Under the pieces are notes generated by a model. It saw only the letters and a list, made by a program, of their open reading frames with translations, was not told the DNA's origin and ran no database searches. From NCBI GenBank assembly GCA_963573315.1, contig OY752144.1, positions 2,412,501 to 2,476,500 of the forward strand: 64,000 nt of DNA, written 5' to 3'. This stretch comes from Entomortierella parvispora. Lineage: Eukaryota > Mortierellomycota > Mortierellomycetes > Mortierellales > Mortierellaceae. A program made the translations under genes and the position numbers. Of the stretch, positions 1-9,389 are shown piece after piece. Position 1 is the first letter of the stretch. Each line of letters starts with the position of its first letter.

Positions 1-2307
1 AGGTGTGGTGGGCGGAGTGGCAGATGGTGGAGCCGTGTTCGTTGTACTGCTAATACCGCTGGCGGTGCTCACCTCCGAGATGGAAATTGAAAGCGTTGGC
101 GACCGAATCGAGTCCATGGAATCCGCACCTTTGGAATGTTGCTCAGGAATGGCTGGAACCTCGGGCGACTGTGCCTCGGGCATGGGCGCGAGAACGCTTA
201 GACTGTTCTTGGACTTCAAAAGAATAGACCGCCGGCTCTGTACTGGTGCCAATGCACTGGATTCTGATCCATAACGTCCATGCCCACCTGTGTTACAACT
301 GGCAACCCCAGAAGGACCGCCAATCGTCTGTCTTCGCTGATGACGCTCGTGCCCTGCGCTAGATCCAAGAGTTGATTGACGCTGGAGCTGCTTGCGACTG
401 AAAGGCTGGTCAAAGGTCGTCAATTGTTCATACTCTGTAGGTCGGGGACGATCATTGCTAACGATAGCGAATTCTGTGGAGGAATAGCTCGTTCGCGGCG
501 AATCTTCAATGGCATGTCCCTCCTGGAAGGATGTAAGCTGAGTAGATGTAGCACTGGCGGCATCGTCATCTGAGCTGCTGCGGTTTGAGCCTCCATTAGA
601 AACTTTAGATTCGACCATTGGCTTGGATCGAGAGAAGCCAGAGAACAGGGATCGAGAGCGCACACGTCCCTCTGGCTTTGGTTTTTCCTTTTCCTTTTGG
701 CCGTTGTCGGACTCGGAGCCATTGATGTTCCCATTGCTCCTGTTGACATGAGAAATGACTACAGGCGGTGATTCGGGGACAGATGCACGTCGTGGACTAT
801 AGTCGGCGGCCAGGATAGCTTGCAGATGCGGGTTCTCCATAATGCGAGAGAGAATCTTGGAGATGTAAACACCCAGAGCCGTGTTGCTTTCCTTGAGCGC
901 CTTGTTTTCACTGGCCAACTCTTCGTTAGTCCTGTCGCTCACGGATACTGAGGCAGGGGATCTACCAAAGAAAAGTCCGAGTTCATCCGCAAGATTGATA
1001 GACCCGTTGGTGCCCTGAGCTACGGGAGTGCCTGTAGGATCGTCATTGTAGCCTGTGCTCTGTTTGATTTCAGAGAGTGTGGGGAAAGAAGGGACCGCAT
1101 GAGTAAACATGACAAAAATAAACACAAGAGATCCATCCCTACATCAAACCACATAGCCGAGCTGCCCTGAGATCGCATGTGCTGGCCCTTTCATCTTTCT
1201 TTAGGTCCTCGATTTGTTGTTACAAGTACCTTCATAATGCTGGTCTGCATAAACTCCCCATTCATCGACTTTTCATGCAGAAGCATTTGATAGCTCTCGT
1301 TCTCCTCCATCAAGCTCCTATTCAGCTCCTGAGCCTGGGTGATTTCGGACTGCAGTTCCTTTTCCCGGAGACTAAAGCTGCGTTGACGGTCAATCAGATC
1401 CTGGTTAATGTTGAGGATCTGCTTCCGGAGCTCAATCACCAGCTGCTCCTGTCCACGAAGAGCTCGGGCATGAGCTGCATTATTCTCCGAGATCTGCTGC
1501 TGTATCTGGGGAGGGATCATGTCCTGAGCAGATTCAATGGTAGAATCAGAACGCTCTAGAAGATACCGATTGTTCATAGATATTAACAATATTAGCACCG
1601 GCACGCGGCTGGCAGAGTGCCTCACAAATCACAAACAACCGATCGTTGAACTTTTCTGCTGTCTACTCCTTGGTCCTCTTCGTACCTTTGTTGGGTGCTT
1701 GCACAACTAGGGGTCTTGTAGCAAACTTGAGGCTCCTAAGTAGCTCAGCTTCACGTTCAGCCCACAGAGACCGATCTCGCTCAAAGGCGGCCGAGCTTTG
1801 CTCCTGTTGTCGATCAAAGTCCTTCTTTGCTCGGAGAAGTCTCTGGGACTCTTTGCGGGCTTCGGCCAGATCCTGATCGAGCTCGAATATCTGGTTCTCC
1901 AGTCGGGCTTGGATATTTCGTACAGAGATGACTTCCTGTTGGGCTATGGCATTTTTCTGAACAAGGGCAAGATTTTCATTTAGCAATTCTGAGGGCGTTG
2001 TCGGTCGGTTGGGTTGCTGTTGCGGGTTATGTTGCTGGTGATACTGGTGCAGGGACTCTATAGAGTTGCTGGTGCTGAAGACGGTCTTGCTGTGGTAAAA
2101 GGAGGTGGTATCCATGGAGGTCGAGTTGGAGTCGGTCGAAAGATCGAGCTTTTCATGGTCCCAAGTATACGAGCCTGCGCGCTTTGCCTGTAGAGAGCTC
2201 GTGGGTAGGAGAGGACCCAATAATGAGCTTGTTGAATCCGATCCATGGGCGGTCGATGGACAGTGGGTGGAAGCGTACCGGCCGTGCTTTGTCGTTCGAA
2301 CGCTCAT
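1..2307 (-). CDS. Coiled-coil protein, 3' end beyond window
   Basis: I read three exons: 1686-2307, 1230-1555 and 1059 down to the window edge, giving at least 669 residues. The introns (1556-1685 and 1060-1229) have GT-AG ends and keep frame. The start is the ATG at 2307; a GTG just upstream is unlikely. The first ~100 residues are Ser/Thr/Gln-rich. Residues ~110-315 are heptad-rich Leu/Glu/Gln/Arg coiled coil (segments beginning LLNENLALVQKNAIAQQEV and later ELQSEITQAQELNRSLMEEN). A further short helix containing ENKALKESNTALGVYISKIL follows, then a long Ser/Pro/Thr-rich, probably disordered tail. No catalytic motif is visible. A cytoskeletal, septation or polarity scaffold would fit this architecture, but I do not recognise the family. 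Exon calls are good; the function is unknown. Confidence 0.75.
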
Positions 2308-5249
2308 CACGGTTGGTTTGCGATGTGGTGAAAAGACGAGAAGAGAGGGGGAGTGCAGAAGGAATGAAGAATGATGTAGGAAACACGATCCAGATAAAGC
2401 AAAGAAAGAGGGGCGTTGTCAGGGACAAGCAGCACAGGCCCTAGGGAAGGGGGTAATGGGCGGAGGGTAGTGGGTATGAAAAAGAACAAGAGCAGATAAT
2501 GAAAGGAACAATGAGAATAAATGGGATGGATGAAGAGAGGCGAGAGTGTGGGAAATTGAAGGCGAAAGGAGAGGAAGCAGAGGAAGGAGAGGAAAGGAAA
2601 AGAGAAAAGGAAAGAAGGAAGGAAGGAAGGAAGGAGGAAGGGGTGCGATATGAACGAATGTGCCCCCGGTGCATGCTAGGTCATGGCCCAAGGTCGGGTC
2701 ACTCCCTGTTGTTGTCCACTGAGGCCCTTGTTCCGTCTGTCGCTCAGTCTCTGTGCCAGGAATCAGCGACGCGCGGACGGGGTGGATGGGATGGATGGCT
2801 GGGATGGGAAGAGAACGATGCCCCATGGCCCTTGGAGAGAAGAACAAGAAGAACAAGAAGGAGGAGGAGGAGGAGGAGTGTCTGTCTCTGTCCCCTCTCC
2901 ATCCCCCCTCCTCCCCTTTCTCGCCTTCTTTGCTCTCTTTTGACTGTCTGCTTGGCTGCCTGGGTCTCTTTCGGGCCAACGAGGACTGCAGAAAAAGAAC
3001 CAGATGGCAGGAGTTGAGGACCAGTGTCACCCGCAGATCGTGCTTGCAGAAAGACAAGGAAGAAAGGAAGGAAGGAGCACCGCATTGCGGATCGTTGTGT
3101 TTACTGGCGCGTGTTCTCCGCATTCGCCCCTCGAGGGCGCGTGTCGCTGTTGCTCCTTCTTTGTCGCGACCAGTGGTCGTCGTGGTCGTGGTCGTGGTTC
3201 GATGGACGCGGTACTGCCGCCACTGTACATGTACTGTAGTGGTCGCGATCGTGTCTTCTTGATCCCTGTCACGTCCCAGCAACCAGCACCAGCACCAGCA
3301 AAGAGTTGTCCTAATCTTCATATCATATCATACAACTTTCCTTACCTTATGAGCGAGATCAAGTGAGCGCATGGTAGAGATCAGGATCTATTGTCATTGT
3401 CATCAACATTGGGGTCAGCCTCATTTACTTTTCTCTACCCTCACCTCCCTTACCCACAACCCACAACAGAAAACAACTCGGGGGAGGAGGAGGAGTTGGA
3501 AGAGAAAGGGGAGAATGGTCACAGTCCACAACAACAACACAACCACCACCAAGACACACGGGTCAGGACAGCAATGGTAGTAAACTCAGTCCTCTCCTGT
3601 GGTCATCTTTGCTGTGCCCGCTCCTCTCTGTCCGCTCTTTCCGTTCTTTCCGTTCATTTCTTTGACCGACTCTTGACTCCTGTTGACTCTTGTTGACTCT
3701 CCCTCCACTTGCACTCTGCTCAGGCGGGCGAGTGGTTTCTGGACCAAAACCGCATTCGAGTTCTCAAGTCTTTTCTTTTTTTTTTTTTTTGTTCCTGTTC
3801 CTGCTTTTCCCTTGGTTCCTGTTGCCGTGACCTTTTCTTTTCTTTGTTTCTTTTTGCGCGTTCCTTTCCTTCCCCCTAGCCACAGCTTTACTGCTTCGTC
3901 GTGTGCGTGTGTTTGTGTAGGTAGAAATGTGTGTGTGTGTGTGTGGGTAGGTGGATGTGGGTGGGTGTGCTTTTCGCTTTCTTACTTCATCCTGGCCGTC
4001 ATCTTCGTCCTCGTGCGACGAAAAGGCCATGGCTGATAGATATTGGGCTGGATGAGAATCACTACTATCGAGTAATATGAACGAAGGCTTCTCTCGACAC
4101 TGGGTCGTTGGATTCACAAGATGATGTTGATGGAAAAGAGGAAGGGGAGAACGAAATGAGAGATGAGCAGCCGTTACGGAAATATAAAAAGGAATGAGAG
4201 AGCAAAAACAACACAGGCAGCTGCTCGAAACACAATAAAAAGTGGGGGACAAAACTGAGCAAAAGGCTTTGCTATGGGCTGACCATCTGGGCATGGAGGG
4301 AGACGTCGGGCTTGCTTCGACTGGTGCGCAAGGCTAGGCGTCGAACGGCAAGGCAAACAAAAAGATGGCTGACGGGCAGATGGTCCGATTGCAATTGAGC
4401 CCTGCTCTGCTTCGCCTAAACAAGTCTCCGCAATGCAGTTGTGCACCCAAATCTGGAGCAGATCTTTTTTGTTTTTTATAAAGGGAGCCATTCGCATGCT
4501 CTCTTGTTCTTGAGTTTCTTTTTTAAAAAAAAATAAAGCGCCTTGAGGAAAGGAGTCGTCATGGACGGTCTGCACGCACAAGACATGTAGACAAGCCCAA
4601 AAAACGAAAAAGAGAGTTGACGGCGCACTGGAGTCAAAGGCGATGTGGATCAAAACAGCAGATCACGCATCAAGACAACGATAACAACAAGCATAAACAA
4701 TAACAACAACAATAGAACAACAACAACATGCAGAACAACAAACAAAAGAGAACCCGCCGAGCGAACGAACGAATGCATGCATGCAACCTACCAACCAACC
4801 AACCATGCAAACAATGTTTGCAACCAAATGCAACCGACCCAGACTCGGGCACTGTGACATAGTCACACCAGTCTAGCAGCACACAGGGGGGGAGGACGGT
4901 GAGTGGCCCGGAGAACGAAAAGAGCCCGACAGCCCCGCTGGCAGCAGCGTTGCAGGCAGCTGGACTGAAAGGCACAGGGGTGCGGTTACCAACCAGTCAG
5001 ACGGCGCGAGTGCAGTGAGTGGCTGATATTTTGAGGAGGATCATCCTTCATTTTATCAAGATTACACAGATAATTGATAGTCGTCGTTCGACTTTTTTTT
5101 TTTTTTTTTTTTTGTTCTACAATACATTCACCCACTCTCTCCCCTCCTGATCTCATCCATCCATCTCTCCCTCCTCTCTCATCCTCGTTCTCCTCTTCCT
5201 TCCTATCCCCTCCCCCTCCCTTTCGCCTAGCCATCTCATTCTTCTCATC
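2308..5249. other. Gene-poor intergenic region upstream of UAP1
   Basis: This 2.9 kb lies between the divergent starts of the coiled-coil gene and UAP1. It contains purine-rich GGAA repeats (around 2610-2640), a GAG-rich run near 2865, GTC/GTG repeats near 3180, a GT microsatellite near 3929-3945, CAA-rich sequence at 4680-4745, an AACC/ATGC-rich repeat near 4760-4805 and a 21-T run at 5093-5113. Open frames here are low-complexity and occur on both strands, so I do not call a gene. Confidence 0.6.
5093..5113 (+). repeat. Poly(T) tract upstream of UAP1
   Basis: A run of 21 T followed by pyrimidine-rich sequence lies about 140 nt before the UAP1 start codon. Such tracts commonly mark nucleosome-depleted fungal promoters; that role is inferred. 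Confidence 0.5.
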
Positions 5250-6800
5250 ATGGGCACAATCGACTATGACCGCCCTCAGCGGGTGCATGCCATGCGCGAG
5301 CTGTACACCGCTGCAGGACAGGGCCACGTTTTTACGTTCTGGGACGAGCTCTTAAGCGAGGACCAGGACGAGTTCCTACTTCAGCTTGAATCCCTTGATC
5401 CCGCAGCCCTCAATACCATCTACACTCAGGCTACTGCCGCCTCCAAGAACAGCTCCATCTTTAACGACCTGGCCCCTCTCGGCCAGGAAGAGGTCAAGTC
5501 AACACTCACTGCCTCTGCAGAGGAAAAGCAGACCTGGTCCAACCTGGGACTTGATGCCATCGCTCAGAACAAAGTCGCTGTCGTCCTGCTGGCGGGAGGA
5601 CAAGGCACTCGTCTGGGCTCTCTTCTCCCCAAGGGCTGCTACCGCGACATCGGGTTACCTTCCCACAAGACCCTCTTCCAAATCCAGGCCGAACGCATTC
5701 AAAAGCTCCAGGACCTGGCCAGGATAGATCACGCCAAGCGTACGAACCAGTCTGTAGAATCCGTTCCTCCCGTTATCATTCCCTGGTGCATCATGACCTC
5801 TGGGCCGACTCGAAAGCAAACAGAGCATTTTTTGGAAGAGCACAAGTATTTCGGACTGGACGTGAAGAACATCATCATCTTTGAGCAGGGCGTCATTCCT
5901 TGTTTCGATACCAACGGCAAATTCCTCCTCAACCGCAAGAGCCAGATCGCAACCTCCCCCAATGGCAACGGTGGGCTCTACTGGGCACTGCACAGCGAGG
6001 GTGTCTTGGACAAACTTCAAAAGAGGGGAATCCAATACGCTCACTGTTACTCTGTCGACAACATTCTGATCCGCATTGGTGACCCTGTCGGGATCGGACA
6101 TGCATTGGAGGCTCGCGCTGATGTGACGGCCAAGGTCATGCCAAAGACCATGGCCACAGAGCCTCTGGGCGTCATTTGCAGACTGGGAGGCAAGATCAAG
6201 GTGGTTGAGTACTCGGAGATGGACCCTGCCCTGGCGGCCTTGGTCGATCCCAAGACAGGAGAGTTTGTTTACCGTGCCGGCAACATTTGCAACCAGATCT
6301 GTTCACTCGACTTTCTTCAAAAGATTCCGGGGATCTTGCAGGCCAAGGATCAGAATGTGCTTATCTATCACCTCGCCTCCAAAAAGATTCCACATATCGA
6401 CCTCAAGACAGGACAACGGATCAGTCCCGAAAAGCCCAATGGCGTCAAACTGGAACTCTTTGTCTTTGATGTCTTTCCCTTGGCCGAGAAGTTTGCCTGT
6501 TTGGAGGTGGAGCGTTCCAGAGAGTTTTCACCCATGAAGAATGCCAGTGGCTTGGATTCTCCCAGCACTTCCAGGAGAGATTTGGAAAGACTTCATATCC
6601 GCTGGATCGAAGAGGCTGGCGGCCATGTCACGGGCAAGGATCTGGAACATCTCTCGACAGCAAACGGTTTTACGGAGGCCAGAATCGGATTTGAGATCGG
6701 TCCCAGACTTAGCTACGGTGGCGAAGGACTAGAATGGGTCAAGGGAAAAACCATCAGGGCTGGCGTCCTGGAGAGCCTGCAAGACGTCCACCTAGTCTGA
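5250..6800 (+). CDS. UAP1: UDP-N-acetylglucosamine pyrophosphorylase
   Basis: This intronless frame encodes 516 residues, close to the ~480-520 usual for the family (yeast Qri1/Uap1). The enzyme makes UDP-GlcNAc and pyrophosphate from UTP and GlcNAc-1-phosphate in the cytosol, the last step in the donor supply for chitin, N-glycans and GPI anchors. The nucleotide-binding signature LAGGQGTRLG followed by PKG is at residues ~113-127. Further family blocks include the FEQGVIPCFD segment, NGNGG before the substrate loop, and GPRLSYGGEGLE near the C-terminus. The first ATG follows a pyrimidine-rich leader and is the start expected by alignment. No disruption is seen. The identification is firm. 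Confidence 0.97.
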   Translation: MGTIDYDRPQRVHAMRELYTAAGQGHVFTFWDELLSEDQDEFLLQLESLDPAALNTIYTQATAASKNSSIFNDLAPLGQEEVKSTLTASAEEKQTWSNLGLDAIAQNKVAVVLLAGGQGTRLGSLLPKGCYRDIGLPSHKTLFQIQAERIQKLQDLARIDHAKRTNQSVESVPPVIIPWCIMTSGPTRKQTEHFLEEHKYFGLDVKNIIIFEQGVIPCFDTNGKFLLNRKSQIATSPNGNGGLYWALHSEGVLDKLQKRGIQYAHCYSVDNILIRIGDPVGIGHALEARADVTAKVMPKTMATEPLGVICRLGGKIKVVEYSEMDPALAALVDPKTGEFVYRAGNICNQICSLDFLQKIPGILQAKDQNVLIYHLASKKIPHIDLKTGQRISPEKPNGVKLELFVFDVFPLAEKFACLEVERSREFSPMKNASGLDSPSTSRRDLERLHIRWIEEAGGHVTGKDLEHLSTANGFTEARIGFEIGPRLSYGGEGLEWVKGKTIRAGVLESLQDVHLV

Positions 6801-7149
6801 TCTAGTTGAAGATATCCAATAACCACTGTATAAAAAGAACCACTGAAAGGATATCCTCGTTGGCATGCTGCTTTCCCGGTCCTTTATGAATACATAGTAC
6901 AAACATGCGGCGGTCAGTATTTCTTCCTCATCTTACTCGTCTGGCGTTCTCGCGTGTATCCCATCAAGGAAGAAAGAGCGATGAAGGAAGGGAGCGTGGT
7001 CCAGGAGCGTTTGGTCCCATTTTTTGCGCCAGGTCATTCGGGTAGACCCTTAATCTTATCCCAAACCCTTAATAAAATGAATGGCGAAATTGGTGGCGCA
7101 AGATCGGACCATGAAGAACCGAGAAGGAGCTCTGATATCAACAAGCACA
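6801..7149. other. UAP1 3' flank and tRNA upstream region
   Basis: Short AT-rich 3' flank of UAP1 running into the region before the tRNA gene. I see no coding signal. Confidence 0.5.
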
Positions 7150-7220
7150 GCGTGGTTGGTTTAGTGGTATAATTACCGCCTGCCACGCGGTAGACCCGGG
7201 TTCGATTCCCGGACCACGCA
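7150..7220 (+). tRNA. tRNA-Gly (GCC), copy 1
   Basis: The 71-nt gene folds as a complete cloverleaf. The acceptor strands GCGTGGT and ACCACGC pair perfectly, with discriminator A. The anticodon loop is CTGCCAC with anticodon GCC, and the T arm contains GGTTCGATTCC. There is no intron and CCA is not encoded. It is identical to the copy at 14735-14805. Unlike that copy, it has no T4 run directly after it; the first T run of 4 or more is at 7315-7320. Confidence 0.97.
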
Positions 7221-7370
7221 TCTTGACTATGAAGATACCTCGCCCGCCTCAAATTCTGTCCTTCCTGTACGGACGATTTCACCCTTCTGGGTGTCAAGGC
7301 GAGCAGTCGAGTCATTTTTTGTACTTTTGGTACTTGTCAATCGGACAGTGTTGGTGCTCATATAGCGAAA

Positions 7371-7431
7371 GATCTATCCGCCGACCATAGGGGACTTCGC
7401 TTTTCTGTCGACCGAGTTCGGCGGATAGATC
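7371..7431. repeat. Perfect 14-bp inverted repeat
   Basis: GATCTATCCGCCGA at 7371-7384 is the exact reverse complement of 7418-7431, with a 33-nt spacer. The DNA or transcript could form a strong stem-loop. It lies between the tRNA and the gag-only element, and its role is unknown. Confidence 0.8.
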
Positions 7432-7612
7432 CCTCGTGCCAGAGGAGAAGAGGGCCAATTCGATACCTAGCCCTGCGTGAATATCTTTTTTTTTCTTTTT
7501 TTTTGCTGGCAACTCAAGTCTGGAGAAATCATGTCCTTCCGTCAACACGACAATAGAAATTGGAGCTGTAGACTACGATATCTTTATTTTTTACTAAAAC
7601 GAACCATGTCTG

Positions 7613-8392
7613 TTATGTAAATAGCGGTACTTCCGCTGAAGACGGAACGACCGGCACCGCTCTGTTAGGACAATTACGTCTGAGGTGTCCTTCCTTGTAA
7701 CAGTAGTAGCACACCTGTGGTCCGGGACAGTCAACAGCCTTATGTTCCCCTTTGCAATTGTTGCACGACATGATCTTATCAACTTTTTTGGATTCATTGG
7801 GTCGACCAGAGTCCCGACGACTCTGCTGGCTTTCTCGTCGAAGGGACGACAGTGTTCCTGTTCCTTGACGGTGTTTTCCAATGCGATTATCTCCAGGCTG
7901 AGGTTGCAACGAGGTCCCGACATAACCTCCAGTACGCAAAATTTGATTCTGGTGCGGCTGGAGAAGTTTCTGTGCGTGTTGAATTTTATCCTGGGTTGAG
8001 GGAGAGATGTCTTGCCATTGAAGATCCATATCGGTTTTCAATTCGCATGCCTTCTTGACGTCGGTCCAGAATTGCACGTCAATTTCGACCAGGAAACGAC
8101 GCAGGGAATTGGGACAACGGATTTTGAACATGCGAACCCTCTCCTCTTCAGTCATGATGTCTTGCAGAGGTGCACAGAGAACCTCAAATCTCTGACAAAA
8201 CATTTCAGGCGTCTCTCCTTGTTCCCACCGAATACGCTCGAGTTCAAATTGGAGGGCTTTCTGGAGAAACTGAATCTTCTGCTCTTGCCTCTTGATGATT
8301 TGAGCCTGCTGCTCCACTAGAGCACTTTCCTCTACTCCTTTCACGCCGGCGTGGTGAAGAGACGACTGGTTTCTTGAAAGGGTATCTTCCAT
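7613..8392 (-). CDS. Gag-like protein with one CCHC zinc knuckle
   Basis: An intact 259-residue frame. Residues ~25-60 form a Gln/Glu-rich helix. Residues ~55-150 resemble the capsid region of the full-length element's Gag: both share a W-E-G-TP-F-FF-like block, an EE/GE-x-V-x-MF-x-x-RCP block and a W-x-DV block. One complete zinc knuckle, CYYCYKEGHLRRNC, lies near residue 230, preceded by a degenerate CNNCKGEHKAVDC. Compared with the neighbour's Gag, roughly the first 100 residues are absent or replaced and no pol follows. The frame has no stop codons despite the loss of pol, which may mean recent decay, trans-mobilisation or a retained function. Confidence 0.8.
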   Translation of the reverse strand: MEDTLSRNQSSLHHAGVKGVEESALVEQQAQIIKRQEQKIQFLQKALQFELERIRWEQGETPEMFCQRFEVLCAPLQDIMTEEERVRMFKIRCPNSLRRFLVEIDVQFWTDVKKACELKTDMDLQWQDISPSTQDKIQHAQKLLQPHQNQILRTGGYVGTSLQPQPGDNRIGKHRQGTGTLSSLRRESQQSRRDSGRPNESKKVDKIMSCNNCKGEHKAVDCPGPQVCYYCYKEGHLRRNCPNRAVPVVPSSAEVPLFT

Positions 8393-8455
8393 GGCGAGAT
8401 TGCTATTCTTGAATCATTGCAAGATAAAAACACCCTCAAAAATGAGTTGCAACGA

Positions 8456-8467
8456 CCTTTGCTACCA
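8456..8467 (-). other. Primer-binding site, gag-only element
   Basis: On the minus strand this reads TGGTAGCAAAGG, starting 3 nt inside the putative LTR edge at 8471. The first 7-8 bases fit the 3' end of fungal initiator tRNA-Met (…GCTACCA). Confidence 0.6.
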
Positions 8468-8850
8468 TTTTGTTGAATGTGTAGTACAATGACTTCGACT
8501 AGGCCACTCTGCTAACCTATTGTCGGAGAGTCTGTTCACTTTCGGGGAAGGTGTATGTGGAAAGAGGAAAAAGAAAGGTGTACTGAGCAAGGTTTGGCTG
8601 GCGTCTCTTTTTAAGTCTTACGTGGTCATTCGTCCCCTCTCAACCTTTCATCCACCTGACCAGCTCGCCTCTTCCCCCTCCTCTTTCTGTTTTGAAACAT
8701 TTTACTGTTTCAGTATTTGCCATGCCGAGCCAAACCTGACCGGGTCCCCCGCCTTGCTGTCGATCGTCCAATTCTCTAAACATCACTCCTAAAGCAACTT
8801 CTTGACAGGCTTGTCCGCCCTCCAGCCTAGGTCAACTCTACGAGGCCACA

Positions 8851-8880
8851 CCGATCACGTGATCGGAACAGGTCACGTGA
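8851..8880. promoter_or_regulatory. Two CACGTG E-box motifs
   Basis: A perfect 16-bp palindrome with core CACGTG occupies 8851-8866, and a second TCACGTGA is at 8873-8880. CACGTG is the core site of fungal bHLH factors such as Cbf1/Pho4 types. They lie about 50 bp outside the complete retroelement, possibly inside the LTR of the gag-only element. Function is inferred. Confidence 0.45.
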
Positions 8881-8922
8881 TACTGGAGATATGGAATGTA
8901 GAGGAAAGAAATCCCTCCTTTC

Positions 8923-9389
8923 TGTCGTATAAACGCGCTGCTTTGTTATGTACGGCTGTATTTACAAGAGTGCTTGGATCTTCAGGAGAATCGACGTATT
9001 CTGTCAAGCAAGGAGGGAAAGATATCGGCATCAGAAGATCTGTATTGAGTTATATCAAATAGTGCTACGGAAGAGTTACCTGTCAAGCAAGGAGGGAAAG
9101 ATATCGGCATCAGAAGATGCCGATCCATCCTTGCGGACCAGGTCTACTTATAGAGGCTATCTGCTAAATCTACAAATCTACCAACTCATAGTCTGAGTCG
9201 TCGGTTGTCAGCGGGTCTGATGAACTGCTGACGTATCCGCTGACAAGACCGCTGACAGGCTCCCAATAGCTGTCAGCGTCTGCATGAAAGTAGACGCCAT
9301 GGGCCTCCGGGCCTAGAGCGCGACGGGTCCGGGCGGAGAAGGTTGGTGGCGCTCGACTGCGGGGGTTAAAAGTGGTCGGATTTACGACA
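8923..9389 (-). repeat. 3' LTR of Ty3/gypsy element
   Basis: 467 bp, matching 14252-14718 base for base as far as I could compare, with TGTCGTA/TACGACA termini. It holds the last ~220 nt of the gag-pol frame and two copies of a 39-bp internal direct repeat (9001-9039 and 9080-9118). Confidence 0.95.
9001..9118. repeat. 39-bp direct repeat inside the LTR
   Basis: Positions 9001-9039 and 9080-9118 are identical, separated by 40 bp, and the same pair recurs in the other LTR near 14330-14447. Duplicated blocks like this in an LTR often carry promoter elements; that is inferred. Confidence 0.8.

Larger units (their letters stand above)
7550..8922 (-). mobile_element. Gag-only Ty3/gypsy-related element, partial
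   Basis: A gag-like gene (7613-8392) is followed on its 5' side by a primer-binding site (8456-8467, minus strand TGGTAGC) and then a sequence starting TGTTGAATG at 8471 that looks like the edge of an LTR. The 17 nt at 8451-8467 match 14231-14247 of the complete element exactly. No reverse transcriptase or integrase is present, and I could not find a second LTR or the outer boundary, so the limits given are approximate. It is probably a truncated or non-autonomous relative of the downstream element; a domesticated gag gene is possible. Confidence 0.5.

Noticed and set aside
2419-3321. 300-codon minus-strand frame and overlapping plus-strand frames
   Set aside because: Composition is dominated by simple repeats, both strands are open at once, and no domain or splice pattern supports a gene.
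9001-9118. CRISPR-like appearance of the 39-bp repeats
   Set aside because: Only two copies per LTR, in a eukaryotic retroelement, with no array or cas genes.
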